This document shows positions 42,356-50,900 of a stretch of 64,000 bases of DNA, piece by piece. Source of the DNA: Hymenobacter terrenus (GTDB taxonomy: Bacteria; Bacteroidota; Bacteroidia; Cytophagales; Hymenobacteraceae); assembly GCF_000972495.1 (NCBI RefSeq), contig NZ_LATM01000004.1, positions 186,001 through 250,000 on the forward strand, given 5' to 3'. The position numbers and the translations under genes are program-made. Within the stretch, counting starts at the first letter, position 1, and each line of letters starts with the position of its first letter. Under the pieces are notes generated by a model, which searched no databases, was not told the DNA's origin, and saw only the letters and a program-made list of their open reading frames with translations.

Positions 42356-43312
42356 CTATGCCTCCGTTCCGAACCGCTGCTGCCAGCCGGCCCACGCCTG
42401 CAAGCCCCCAGTATGGACCGCCACCACGGTACTGCCCCGCCGAAAGTACCCTTTCCCAATCAAATCAAGCACCCCAAAAAGCAGCTTGCCGGTATAAATC
42501 GGGTCAAGCAGTATCCCGTGCTGCTCTCGAAACTGCCGAATAAACACCAGTAATTCCGCCGAATACTTTGCGTACCCGCCAAAGTGGTAATCGGTTTGCA
42601 AGGCGTAGTTGGCGAATACTTGGCCCACTGCCGCTTGCGTTAGCGCGTCGATTTCGGCGCGCAGGAACCCGCCATTTTTCAGCGCGACCACCCCGATGGC
42701 TTGCTGCTGCCCTCCTAATCCCACCAAAAGCCCCGCCAAAGTGCCGCCCGTACCAGCTGCTACAGCCACCGCATCGAACGCTGTTTGCTGCTGAATTTCA
42801 GCCACAAGCTCAGCACAGCCTTGTAAGGCCAAGGTGTTGGTGCCGCCCTCGGGTAGCAGGTAAGCCGGCCCAAAGTGTGCCAGCTGCTCCGCGATAAACC
42901 CAGGCTCGGTACGCCGACGGTAAGTACTACGGTCGAGGGAGTGCAGAATCATGCCATTGTCCTTGGCCTGCCTGAGCGTAGGATTCAATTGCGAAGCCCC
43001 AGACCCAGCAGTGGGCTCATCACCCCGAATCAGACCGATGGTTTTGAATCCGAACAACCGGCCGGCAGCGGCCACGGCAGCAATGTGATTAGAGTAAGCC
43101 CCACCAAATGAGAGTAGCGTGTGGTGGCCCTGCTGCCGGGCCGTTGTCAGATTATACTTGAGCTTGCGGGCCTTGTTGCCGGGCAGGTCGGGGTGCAGCA
43201 GGTCGTCGCGCCACAGCAGCAGGCGCACACCTTGCGCCTGCGCTATGGGTTCTTTTAGCTCCTGCAAAAAGTTACTCACCCCATCCTTGCTAATATTAAG
43301 CAACAGGCACAA
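42356..43312 (-). CDS. PLP-dependent 1-aminocyclopropane-1-carboxylate deaminase / D-cysteine desulfhydrase-like enzyme
   Basis: 318-residue fold-type II PLP enzyme. The Schiff-base Lys is in LPGNKARKLKYNL (about residue 47), SFGGAYSNHIAA binds substrate carboxylate, and a Gly-rich phosphate loop (VAAGTGGTLAGLLVG) follows. The C-terminal segment LDPIYTGKLLFGVLDLI is as in ACC deaminase/DcyD homologues. Discrimination between ACC deaminase, D-cysteine desulfhydrase and other activities needs residues I cannot assign safely. The ATG at 43312 overlaps the end of the preceding YfhO-type gene by 17 nt, suggesting translational coupling; a GTG further in is an alternative start. Confidence 0.88.
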   Translation of the reverse strand: MCLLLNISKDGVSNFLQELKEPIAQAQGVRLLLWRDDLLHPDLPGNKARKLKYNLTTARQQGHHTLLSFGGAYSNHIAAVAAAGRLFGFKTIGLIRGDEPTAGSGASQLNPTLRQAKDNGMILHSLDRSTYRRRTEPGFIAEQLAHFGPAYLLPEGGTNTLALQGCAELVAEIQQQTAFDAVAVAAGTGGTLAGLLVGLGGQQQAIGVVALKNGGFLRAEIDALTQAAVGQVFANYALQTDYHFGGYAKYSAELLVFIRQFREQHGILLDPIYTGKLLFGVLDLIGKGYFRRGSTVVAVHTGGLQAWAGWQQRFGTEA

Positions 43313-45881
43313 CGGCTTCGTCCTCCGACGACTCTTTGCGGCGCGCTGCGTACACGCCCGCGCCCACCATCACCAGCAGCAAGGCTACGCTGGAAGCCAG
43401 CGAAACGCCGTTGCCCACCACGTAAGCCTTGGGCTCGAACTTGAATTCGATGGTGTGGGCACCGGCCGGCACTTGCATAGCCCGCAGCACGTAGTTGGCC
43501 CGAATGTGTGGTGTCGGCTTGCCGTCGATGAAAGCCTGCCACCCGTCAGCGTAATAAACTTCGGAGAACACCACCAAGCCGTCTTGCGCTGCGCTGTAGC
43601 GGTATTTCAGCTCGTCGGGGCTGTAGTTGGTCAGGGCAATGGTGGAGCCGGCGGTATTGTAGGTAGCAGCTTTTTGCTGCGGAAACTTGCTCACATCCAC
43701 TACGGCCTCGGTAGCGGGGTTCAAGGTGTTGAGGGCCGCCATTTCCTCGTCAGGGCTTTTCACGGTTCTCACCTGGCTCACAAACCAGGCGTTGCCGAGG
43801 GCCCCAGGGTTGCGCTGCACGGGCTGCTTGGGGTCGCCGGTGATGAGGTAGCGCATATTCAGCATATTGAGTACCTGCTGGTTGTTGTTCGAAATTTGGC
43901 GCTCAATCAGGTCCTGATAGCGGCGTAGCTTGGCCCCATGGTAGCCGCCGATGCTCTTATGAAAGTAGGAAGTCTGAGCTTCATTGAATGGATTTTGTAC
44001 GTTGAGTACCCGGTAGCTCAAGTCCTTGTCTTGCAAAATCTGTTGGTCGGCCGGCGAGGGCTGGAAAGTCGCGGCGATGGTAGTGCTCTGGAATTTGTCC
44101 GTGCCGAGGTAGCGCTTGTCTACGCCCCACAAATCGACCAGTACCAGCCCCACCATGATGATGGCTGCTGGCACAACCTGCAAACGACCCTTGAGGTGGA
44201 AGTACAGCACCCCCAGCGCCGCCCCAATGAACAGCAGCCCGCGCCACACGTCGTTGCGCAGCAGGTCGGCCCGGTCGGCGCGCAGGGCACCAAGCAGCTG
44301 CGGCGTAAAGCCCTGCTTGGTCAGTTCCCCGTCAATTGGGGCAGCGAAGTCGAAGCTGAAGCTCGCCAGCCATGCCACTAAGCATAAGCCCGTGGCAATG
44401 GCCCCGGCATAGAGCACCTTATGCAGCAGCGTCGTAGTATCGGCCGAGACTGGCCCCGTCGAACCACTCGAACCGGCCGCGGCTTTGGCTGCTTTAGCCA
44501 GCGCCGGGTGAAGCTGTGGGTCGGCCGCTACGGCGGGCTGCGGGGCCGCCCGGGGCCGCAGCACCCGGCTCAGGGCCAGCGCTCCCAGAATGGGCATGGC
44601 TAGCTGTGCGATAACCAGCGCCATGCTTACCGCTCGAAACTTATTATAGCCCGGCAGCAAGTCGAAAATCAGGTAATTGAAGGTCTCGAAATTCTTGCCC
44701 CAGGCCAGCAGAATCGACAATACCGTACCCGCCAGTAGCCAGTAGCGCGTCCGCTTATCGACCACAAACAAACCCAGAATAAACAGAAAAACTACCACCG
44801 CGCCCATGTATACCGGACCAGCCGTGTAGCTCTGTTGGCCCCAGTAGGTCGGCATCGAGGCGAGGTATTCGGTGGGCAGGCCGGCTTTGGCCAGGTTAGA
44901 ATCGGTGCCGAGCGGCATGGAGCTGGCGCCGCCGTAGAAGTTCGGAATCAGCAATGTAATGGTTTCGCCTATGCCGTAGCTGTACTGAAAAGCGTAGTCG
45001 CGGTCGACACCCTTACTAGCGTCGTCGGGCGCAGCGGCGGGGGTCTGGCCGGGAGCGGTAGGCGCTGGCGATTTCAGTTCGGAGCGGCCGCGGTTGCTGT
45101 ACTTGCTGTATTCCAGTGTAGTATAGAGGCGACCGAAGCTCACGCCTACTGCCAGCGCAGCTCCCAGGCCCAGCAGCGCCGTACGCTTCAGGAACTCCGG
45201 CAAGCGGCCCGCCCGCGTCGCTGCCACCAGCTCGATGACACCAAAAATGGCTACCAGCAGCAGCAGGTAATACGTAATTTGCAGATGGTTGGCGCGCACG
45301 TTCAGTGTCAGGCCAATGGCGAATAGGGCTGCGCCTAGCCACTTATTGCGGCGGTACGTGGCTAGCAGACCACCCAGCACCAGTGGCGCATAAGCCAGAG
45401 CAATGCTCTTGGTGTTGTGGCCAGCGGCCAGAATGGCGAGGTTGTAGCTCGAAAAGCCCAGCGCCACGGCGCCCGCCACGGCCACCAGCGGCCGCACGCC
45501 CAGCGCCACCAACAGAATGTAGCCGCACAGCAACGCCAGAAACAGATTGGAGACCACAGCAGGCAGCCCTAATGCCATGGCTCTTTGCAAGTAGCCCGAC
45601 CAGTCGCCCGGAAAGTGCAGGCTGATGAGGTAGGTGGGCATACCCGAAAACATGGAGTTGGTCCACAGCGCTTCCCGGCCCATAGCCTTCGCATACTCCT
45701 GTGCTTCGTGGGCACCGCCCTGAAACTGGGTAATATCGTGCTGCGCTAAGCTCTTGCCCTCAAATACGATGGGCGAAAAATAGACGCAGGCCAGCACCAC
45801 AAAAAACAGCACCGCCAGCACGTGCGGCAAAGCCCGCTGCCACCAGGGCGCAGACGAAACAGAAAAAGCAACAGCAGCCAT
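43296..45881 (-). CDS. YfhO-family polytopic membrane protein
   Basis: 861 residues. The first helix (VLAVLFFVVLACVYFSPIV) is followed by an extracytoplasmic GKSLAQHDITQFQGGAHEAQEY segment typical of YfhO/GT-C-type proteins, then about a dozen helices and large soluble loops. A beta-rich C-terminal domain (VVFSEVYYADGWQAFIDGKPTPHIRANYVLRAMQVPAG) and a last helix close it. YfhO relatives in Firmicutes glycosylate teichoic acids; in Bacteroidota they are presumed GT-C glycosyltransferases. The start was set at the ATG at 45881, with a TAAAATTG string just before it; GTG at 45902 is possible. Confidence 0.87.
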   Translation of the reverse strand: MAAVAFSVSSAPWWQRALPHVLAVLFFVVLACVYFSPIVFEGKSLAQHDITQFQGGAHEAQEYAKAMGREALWTNSMFSGMPTYLISLHFPGDWSGYLQRAMALGLPAVVSNLFLALLCGYILLVALGVRPLVAVAGAVALGFSSYNLAILAAGHNTKSIALAYAPLVLGGLLATYRRNKWLGAALFAIGLTLNVRANHLQITYYLLLLVAIFGVIELVAATRAGRLPEFLKRTALLGLGAALAVGVSFGRLYTTLEYSKYSNRGRSELKSPAPTAPGQTPAAAPDDASKGVDRDYAFQYSYGIGETITLLIPNFYGGASSMPLGTDSNLAKAGLPTEYLASMPTYWGQQSYTAGPVYMGAVVVFLFILGLFVVDKRTRYWLLAGTVLSILLAWGKNFETFNYLIFDLLPGYNKFRAVSMALVIAQLAMPILGALALSRVLRPRAAPQPAVAADPQLHPALAKAAKAAAGSSGSTGPVSADTTTLLHKVLYAGAIATGLCLVAWLASFSFDFAAPIDGELTKQGFTPQLLGALRADRADLLRNDVWRGLLFIGAALGVLYFHLKGRLQVVPAAIIMVGLVLVDLWGVDKRYLGTDKFQSTTIAATFQPSPADQQILQDKDLSYRVLNVQNPFNEAQTSYFHKSIGGYHGAKLRRYQDLIERQISNNNQQVLNMLNMRYLITGDPKQPVQRNPGALGNAWFVSQVRTVKSPDEEMAALNTLNPATEAVVDVSKFPQQKAATYNTAGSTIALTNYSPDELKYRYSAAQDGLVVFSEVYYADGWQAFIDGKPTPHIRANYVLRAMQVPAGAHTIEFKFEPKAYVVGNGVSLASSVALLLVMVGAGVYAARRKESSEDEAVVPVA

Positions 45882-46039
45882 CAGGGCAATTTTAGGGAAC
45901 ACAAAAACGTGCCCGAAGGTACAGTAGAACCACGCGAAGGCCTACTCGGTCCCGAACCATTCCGCTCGCCGCCGCCAAATTGACTGCCTCCAGTGCTCCC
46001 CTCAAGCTTTACCGCTGACAAGGAATCCCTGTACCCAGA

Positions 46040-46300
46040 CTATTTTACCTCCTCAAAATCAACGTACTCCCCACCTTTGAAGCCTCGCGGCCTCTCCGGT
46101 TCGGCGGCGACGGGCGGTACGTAGTCAACCCGCACTTCGCCGGGGGCCGGCGATGGGCTAGGCCGAGATTGTGGCGGCACTACAAAGCCGCTGTTGCGCA
46201 TTTGCTTGCGCATGAAGCTGGTCAGCACCAGCCGCAGCACAATAGGCAGCACATAGCGCAACGCGAGAAAGATGAGAATGAAAGTGAGCCAAAAACTCAT
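46040..46300 (-). CDS. DUF4834 family small membrane protein
   Basis: 86 residues. An N-terminal membrane helix (FWLTFILIFLALRYVLPIVLRLVL, about 3-26) is followed by a basic segment, a Pro-rich linker and a short conserved tail ending GGEYVDFEEVK. This is the DUF4834 layout known from Bacteroidota, where a near-terminal Gly-Glu-Tyr-Val/Ile-Asp-Tyr/Phe-Glu motif is characteristic. Function unknown; it is probably a membrane-associated adaptor. It lies alone, upstream of the YfhO gene on the same strand. Confidence 0.8.
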   Translation of the reverse strand: MSFWLTFILIFLALRYVLPIVLRLVLTSFMRKQMRNSGFVVPPQSRPSPSPAPGEVRVDYVPPVAAEPERPRGFKGGEYVDFEEVK

Positions 46301-46431
46301 AGATTCTGAAACGTAAATGCCGCCGCAAGGTACAATCAGTGCCTGCTGACGGTCAGCCAGGCAACATACTTTAGCGCCGGTTTGGTGCCGGCAGGCTCGC
46401 TCATCCCTTCCTGCTCAAGCAGCGCCAATAC

Positions 46432-46866
46432 TTATTGCCGGAGAGCCCGCGCTACTACGCCAGCCACCAGCCCGCCAACCGTATACCAAGCTATGGTCAT
46501 AGCCTGGGTTTGGGGCGTGCGGTTGCTTGGTACTTCGCCCAGACCCAAAGGGCCCGGCAGCAACACGCCGCCCGCCCCGGCCACCAAACCCAGCAACAAG
46601 CCGCGTTGCAACGCACGGCGACTATTACCCACCAAGCTGTAATACAGACCATTGCTTAGTATATCGCCAGCCATCATCACGTTAAACAGCGTGTCGTCCG
46701 CTGGTTGGGGCGCATCGGCTTTCTGCAATATTTTGCGCAGCCCTCGCATGCCGAGGACGTCCATACGAGGTGCATCTCCAGGGCGCAGCCGGCGGGCGGT
46801 TTCGTGTAGCAGGGTCAGAGCTACGGCACCGGTCAGGCCGGCAGCCAAGGAAGTCAGGAGTTTCAT
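46432..46866 (-). CDS. hypothetical membrane protein
   Basis: 144 residues, family not recognised. An N-terminal hydrophobic stretch (LTSLAAGLTGAVALTLLHETARR), a polar middle with MDVLGMRGLRKILQKAD, and three further hydrophobic segments (LSNGLYYSLVG, GLLLGLVAGAGGVLLP, MTIAWYTVGGLVAGVVARAL) suggest a small inner-membrane protein. Codon use resembles its neighbours. It is monocistronic between DUF4834 and tRNA-Thr. Confidence 0.7.
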   Translation of the reverse strand: MKLLTSLAAGLTGAVALTLLHETARRLRPGDAPRMDVLGMRGLRKILQKADAPQPADDTLFNVMMAGDILSNGLYYSLVGNSRRALQRGLLLGLVAGAGGVLLPGPLGLGEVPSNRTPQTQAMTIAWYTVGGLVAGVVARALRQ

Positions 46867-46939
46867 AGGAGCATGAATTGATTTGGAATTGAAACGCGGA
46901 CTCGCTGACCGGGTTACTTAAATATTTACGCGGTAGCGG

Positions 46940-46971
46940 TTGCGCGGCTTCCGGCACCATGCCTATCTTTG
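46940..46971 (+). promoter_or_regulatory. promoter of tRNA-Thr
   Basis: TTG (46940-46942), 21-nt spacer, TATCTTTG (46964-46971). It fits the Bacteroidota primary-sigma pattern and predicts a start about 25-30 nt before the tRNA. Confidence 0.6.
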
Positions 46972-47004
46972 TAATCCCTTCCAAAACCATTGGCCGGGCA
47001 TCAA

Positions 47005-47077
47005 GCCGATTTAGCTCAGTTGGTAGAGCAGCTCATTCGTAATGAGCAGGTCGTTGGTTCGAGTCCAATAATCGGCT
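47005..47077 (+). tRNA. tRNA-Thr (anticodon CGT)
   Basis: 73-nt cloverleaf. The acceptor stem GCCGATT/AATCGGC, D-arm GCTC...GAGC, anticodon arm GCTCA-TTCGTAA-TGAGC (anticodon CGT, reads ACG) and T-arm GTTGG-TTCGAGT-CCAAT are all in place. The 3' CCA is not encoded. A promoter lies upstream and a hairpin terminator follows. Confidence 0.95.
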
Positions 47078-47087
47078 CCCTCAATAC

Positions 47088-47138
47088 AAACAGCCCGAAG
47101 AAACGCTTCCATCATGAGAAGGTTTTTTCGGGCTGTTT
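47088..47138 (+). terminator. hairpin after tRNA-Thr
   Basis: AAACAGCCCGA / TCGGGCTGTTT arms around a 29-nt loop that contains a T6 run; probable tRNA terminator or processing site. Confidence 0.55.
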
Positions 47139-47355
47139 GCATTCAAGACTCTTGCTTTCTGCTTTATTAAAATGCATTGACCTGATGACATGGCCTGTGC
47201 ATCAACGGAAATCTAGTGTAGTTTCTGCATAGTGAAACACGGCTTAACTCGTCGTGAGCAGGCAAATATTATAAATACAATTTCTTGATAATTTGACAGT
47301 CATAATTTAGCTGGTGAGGTTTCGTTTGCAGAAAGCTCACTTTACAGGCTATACC

Positions 47356-47448
47356 ATGCGACAACACAGAACTGCGCCAGGACCGGGTGGTTTATATGTG
47401 CTGATGGCCTTTCTAGCGGCGGCTGGCTTGGCCTGGGCGCTGTGGTAG
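47356..47448 (+). CDS. possible 30-residue membrane peptide
   Basis: ATG at 47356, stop TAG at 47446-47448. A basic, polar N-terminus (MRQHRTAPGPGG) is followed by one hydrophobic helix (LYVLMAFLAAAGLAWALW). The N-in topology and Trp-containing end are typical of bacterial single-pass small proteins, and the frame is GC-rich inside AT-rich surroundings. It lies in the roughly 400-nt gap between tRNA-Thr and the GGGP synthase gene. No family is recognised and the call rests on composition alone. Confidence 0.4.
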   Translation: MRQHRTAPGPGGLYVLMAFLAAAGLAWALW

Positions 47449-47486
47449 CACATGGCACCCTCATAGCAATCTTAAGAAAAAGCTGG

Positions 47487-48272
47487 CTATGGGGCTAATT
47501 CCCGTGCGTGAGCTATTTGGTTGAAGGAGGCCACTACTTCTACCACTTCAGCCAGAAAAGCCGGCTCCGCTTCGATATGATTGCCGACCACCACTACATC
47601 GGCGCCCGCGGCCAGCGCAGCGTATACTTTCTCGCCCGAATTAAGGCCGCCGCCCACCACGATAGGCGTGGCCACAGCCTCGCGCACGGCCGCTATCATA
47701 GCTGCCGATACGGGGTTCTGAGCGCCGCTGCCGCCATCCAGATACATTAGCTTCAGACCTAACTGCTCGCCAGCCAGCGCAGTACAAGCCGCGATACCCG
47801 GCTTATTATGAGGCAATGGTAGGGTGCCGCTCATATACGAGGCGGTAGTGGGCCGGCCCGAGTCAACTAACATGTAGCCGGTGGATAACAGCTCAAGCCC
47901 GCTGGCTTTGAGTTGCGGCGCGGCCACAACGTGCTGACCAATCAGAAAGTCGGGGTTACGACCCGAGATGAGTGAGAGCAACAGCAAACCATCGGCGGGT
48001 CCTTCGAGGTGCATGCTGTGGCTCGGAAACAGCAGCACTGGCACGTCAGAATGCTCCTTAATCAACGCAATGAGGGCAGCCTGGTGCGAACTCAGTACCA
48101 AGCTGCCCCCCACAAAAAAGTAGTCTACCGGATGCTCCTGGCTCAGGCGAAGCAGGTGCAACAGGCTGGTTTCGTCTAGGTTATCGGGGTCGAGCAATAC
48201 GGCCAGCGCCTTGCGGCCGCGCTGCTGACGGGTCCGTAGGGCATCATAAAGACTGGGAGTGGTTGGACGCAT
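47487..48272 (-). CDS. geranylgeranylglyceryl/heptaprenylglyceryl phosphate synthase homologue
   Basis: 261-residue TIM-barrel prenyltransferase. Motifs are the substrate Asp in LLDPDN, VGGSLV, VLLFPSH, SLISGRNPDFLIGQHV, the YMLVDSG/TST-type loop, LKLMYLDGGSGA and IVVGGGLNSGEK. The enzyme joins a polyprenyl group to sn-glycerol-1-phosphate, the first ether-lipid step in archaea. Group II members in Bacteroidota are known to be active, although their final product there is unclear. The ATG at 48272 starts the conserved part and overlaps the 3' end of the preceding gene by 29 nt, so the two are coupled. Confidence 0.9.
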   Translation of the reverse strand: MRPTTPSLYDALRTRQQRGRKALAVLLDPDNLDETSLLHLLRLSQEHPVDYFFVGGSLVLSSHQAALIALIKEHSDVPVLLFPSHSMHLEGPADGLLLLSLISGRNPDFLIGQHVVAAPQLKASGLELLSTGYMLVDSGRPTTASYMSGTLPLPHNKPGIAACTALAGEQLGLKLMYLDGGSGAQNPVSAAMIAAVREAVATPIVVGGGLNSGEKVYAALAAGADVVVVGNHIEAEPAFLAEVVEVVASFNQIAHARELAP

Positions 48273-49134
48273 CCGGGGAATCGGGAGAAGCAAGCGAGGC
48301 GACGGGAGCAAACCCGGTTTCGGCGGGTGCGTACTCCGGGGAAGCCGCAAGGTCGGAATTTTTGTCCGCTGGGAAAAACTCACTCAGTTTTTTCGTCACT
48401 AAAGCCAAGGCTACCGCGGCGGCTTGCCCCACCAGCACCTTCCCGGTATCCGATGTCAGGAATGCCTGCAGTACCGAACCCAGCATGCGCGAGCGGGAAT
48501 TTTGGGGTTCGCCATCCAACGTGTCCTGCCCATCAAACGCGTGCGAGGTGGGTAGGCGCCGGCTATCATCGTAGGGCAGATCCTGGAATGGGTCGTCCTC
48601 AAAATCTTCGGTATCGTAGGGCGAAGGCTCGTGCGGTAAGCTTTGTTCACCATCCGCCGCATACTGCTCCAAGTTCAGGGCCGACTCTGTTCGCAGCCCT
48701 GGCGCGGTGGACCTAAAGCCCAAATCATTGTCTTCATAATCGTGCTCATCATCGGCTATAAACGCCTGTGTCGAATCGGCTGCTGACCGGTAGGACTTGG
48801 TGCTCTTATAGCGTTGGCCGTTGCCAGCCGTGTAGTAGTCGTCGCCAAACTCATTATCCAAGTCGTCTTCGTCGCGGTCCAAGTCCCAGTTCGTACCGTA
48901 ATCGTCTTCGTTTTTCACGTAATGGTTACGCTTGCGCTTCTTGCTACCAAACGCTTTGGTGATAAGCCAGATGCCACTCACCAGACCGGCACCTACCAGC
49001 GCTACCTTGCCTACCTTTATCGACTGTTCCTTGATGTGGTTTACGTCGCCGCGGAGGGCGCGCTCGTACTCCAGCTTCTTGCGTTCGAGAAACTCTTTTT
49101 CTTCCTCGAAGAGGGGATTGTGCAAATCACTCAT
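48244..49134 (-). CDS. hypothetical protein with acidic linker and two hydrophobic segments
   Basis: 296 residues, family not recognised. A charged N-terminal helix (FEEEKEFLERKKLEYERALRG) is followed by a first hydrophobic segment (VALVGAGLVSGIWLITKAFG, about 43-62), a long acidic low-complexity linker (about 75-200, rich in Asp, Glu, Tyr and Ser), a second hydrophobic segment (VLVGQAAAVALALVTKKL, about 228-245) and a Ser/Pro-rich tail. It lies between a holin-like gene (gap 6 nt upstream) and the GGGP synthase gene (29-nt overlap). The three form an operon probably concerned with the envelope, but no function can be assigned. Confidence 0.72.
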   Translation of the reverse strand: MSDLHNPLFEEEKEFLERKKLEYERALRGDVNHIKEQSIKVGKVALVGAGLVSGIWLITKAFGSKKRKRNHYVKNEDDYGTNWDLDRDEDDLDNEFGDDYYTAGNGQRYKSTKSYRSAADSTQAFIADDEHDYEDNDLGFRSTAPGLRTESALNLEQYAADGEQSLPHEPSPYDTEDFEDDPFQDLPYDDSRRLPTSHAFDGQDTLDGEPQNSRSRMLGSVLQAFLTSDTGKVLVGQAAAVALALVTKKLSEFFPADKNSDLAASPEYAPAETGFAPVASLASPDSPDASNHSQSL

Positions 49135-49140
49135 GGCAGA

Positions 49141-49518
49141 CTAAGCTTGGCGTTTGTCAGATTTATAAATAGTATCCTTGAGCATTTTGTTGGCGAGCCC
49201 CTGAAAAGCGGCTTTGTCGACGCCCACCAGCACCAGAATCAGCAACAACAGGTAGAAGCCCGCCACGATGCCAAAACCCAAGAATGCACTGTCTAGCGCC
49301 ACGTTCAGGGCTAGCCCCGCAAATACGCTGAAAAAAATGAGAACTAGCAGGCCGAGGATGGCCAAAGCAACGCCATGAATGGTACTGACAACAATTGTCG
49401 TGGCTTTTTGCTGGACTTCCAGCCGGACCAAGTCGATACGGGTGTCGAGGTAGCCCGTCAGATTGCCAATCAAGCTGTCGTTGCGGGGTGTTTTGGAAGT
49501 GTCGTCGTCGAGAACCAT
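49141..49518 (-). CDS. phage-holin-3_6-like (YqjE/Holin-X) membrane protein
   Basis: 125 residues: an amphipathic N-terminal part (NLTGYLDTRIDLVRLEVQQKATTIV), two membrane helices (about 45-70 and 76-100, GVALAILGLLVLIFFSVFAGLAL and FLGFGIVAGFYLLLLILVLVG) and a basic tail. This matches the small chromosomal holin-3_6/YqjE group, which are ribosome- or membrane-associated housekeeping proteins rather than phage lysis proteins; no phage genes are nearby. The ATG at 49518 is preferred; an extension to 49569 would place a hydrophobic stretch without family support. First gene of the operon ending in GGGP synthase. Confidence 0.75.
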   Translation of the reverse strand: MVLDDDTSKTPRNDSLIGNLTGYLDTRIDLVRLEVQQKATTIVVSTIHGVALAILGLLVLIFFSVFAGLALNVALDSAFLGFGIVAGFYLLLLILVLVGVDKAAFQGLANKMLKDTIYKSDKRQA

Positions 49519-49665
49519 ACGGCGCGAAATTGAGAAACAGAAAAAGAAATTGACCAGCAAAAGCGTCACGATACCGGCTACGCCGGGTAATGGACTGCGT
49601 CGGTTCTACGGAAAATTTCAGCGCGCGGCTGACTTTTGTGCGGCCCTTTGTGTTTGCCGCGTAGC

Positions 49666-50805
49666 GTGAGTCAGAATCATTATCAAGTCCTTGGAGTAGC
49701 CGTCAATGCCCCGGCTGCCGATATTAAACGTGCCTACCGCCGGTTGGTGGTTCGCTACCATCCCGACAAGCACGGCGGCGACGTGCGCTATGAAGACGAG
49801 TTCAAAGCCGTTGCCGTGGCCTACCGGGTGCTCAGCGAACCTGGCCGCCGCGCCGCCTACGATTTCCAGCTGGCGCAGGCAGCCCGCCGCGCCGAGGAGG
49901 CCCAGCGCCAGCAGCAACATCGTCCGGCCACGCAGCACGTGTACGGTGTGCCCATGCCACCGCCCGCCCCGCTGCGCACCCGCCCACCTGCCGGTAGCAC
50001 CGAGCGACACTACCAGCGCATCCCGCAGCAGCGCGTACGGTTCAACCGCCGCGACTGGACCCTCACCCTAGCTCTTGTCCTCGGAATCGCGCTATTTACG
50101 CTAGCCGTGAAAGTGACCATGGACCGCGTGACGGCCAATAACAATTACGAGGATGGCCTCCGCGCTTATGCCCGCGGCCAGTGGTCCTCGGCCTATAGCT
50201 ACCTGGAGGAAACGTTGCACTTCCGACCCGACTACGCGCCCGCCCTGCGCCGTCGGGGCGAGTTAGAGCAACTATTCAACCATAACCCCCGCGCCGCACG
50301 GGCCGATTTTCAGGCAGCCCTCCTGCAGCCCCAGCCCCGCCGTGTAGCTGCGGACATGCTATACCGGCTCGGCCGCTGCGAAGCCGAGTTGGACCATCCC
50401 GCCGCTGCCGAACTCAGCTATACCCGCGCCCTATTGCTCGACAGTACCCTCAGTGCCGCCTACCTGGCACGCGGCGAAAACCGCCTCCTCGATCTGCAGC
50501 AGCCCGAGTTGGCCCTAGCCGACCTTAGCAATGGTCTCGCCCAACGCCGCCGGGCCAGAGCCCCCACGCCTTGGCATTACGTGCAGGTACGCGGGGTAGC
50601 ACTCACTTCTCTCGGACGCTACGATGCGGCGCGGACCGAGTACTTCCAGGTAATTCAGGCCCGGCCCAAAGACGGCCGCACCCATTTCTTACTTGGCCGA
50701 CTAGCCATCCACACCGGTGACTCCACCGCCGCCTGCGAATTCTACCGCCGTGCCTTGCTGCTGGGCTACGAATACGCCCGCACCGCAGAAGCAGCCTGCC
50801 GGTAA
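49666..50805 (+). CDS. J-domain / TPR membrane protein
   Basis: 379 residues starting at GTG 49666. An N-terminal J domain (about 3-65) has YHPDKHGGD, i.e. the HPD motif at 32-34 that stimulates DnaK-type Hsp70. A Gln/Arg/Pro-rich linker, one membrane helix (WTLTLALVLGIALFTLAVKV, about 130-149) and a C-terminal array of TPR repeats (about 160-375, AYSYLEETLHFRPDYAPAL, AAELSYTRALLLDSTLSAAY, CEFYRRALLLGYEYA) follow. It probably anchors a chaperone at the membrane with the TPR side as partner-binding surface. It is convergent with the fasciclin gene. Confidence 0.85.
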   Translation: MSQNHYQVLGVAVNAPAADIKRAYRRLVVRYHPDKHGGDVRYEDEFKAVAVAYRVLSEPGRRAAYDFQLAQAARRAEEAQRQQQHRPATQHVYGVPMPPPAPLRTRPPAGSTERHYQRIPQQRVRFNRRDWTLTLALVLGIALFTLAVKVTMDRVTANNNYEDGLRAYARGQWSSAYSYLEETLHFRPDYAPALRRRGELEQLFNHNPRAARADFQAALLQPQPRRVAADMLYRLGRCEAELDHPAAAELSYTRALLLDSTLSAAYLARGENRLLDLQQPELALADLSNGLAQRRRARAPTPWHYVQVRGVALTSLGRYDAARTEYFQVIQARPKDGRTHFLLGRLAIHTGDSTAACEFYRRALLLGYEYARTAEAACR

Positions 50806-50837
50806 GCTGGACCATAAAGCCACATGCTATAAACGCA

Positions 50838-50872
50838 ACAACCGCCGCTGGCACTAGGCCAACGGCGGTTGT
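50838..50872. terminator. hairpin terminator between convergent genes
   Basis: ACAACCGCCG / CGGCGGTTGT, 15-nt loop, 33 nt past the J-domain gene stop and 28 nt before the fasciclin stop. There is no strong T-run. Confidence 0.65.
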
Positions 50873-50900
50873 CGTGGTTGTTATCAGTAGCTCGAAAAGC

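Noticed and set aside
49141..49518. Prophage on the basis of the holin-like gene
   Set aside because: Surrounded by housekeeping genes, with no capsid, tail, integrase or lysin; holin-3_6-like proteins are chromosomal in many bacteria.
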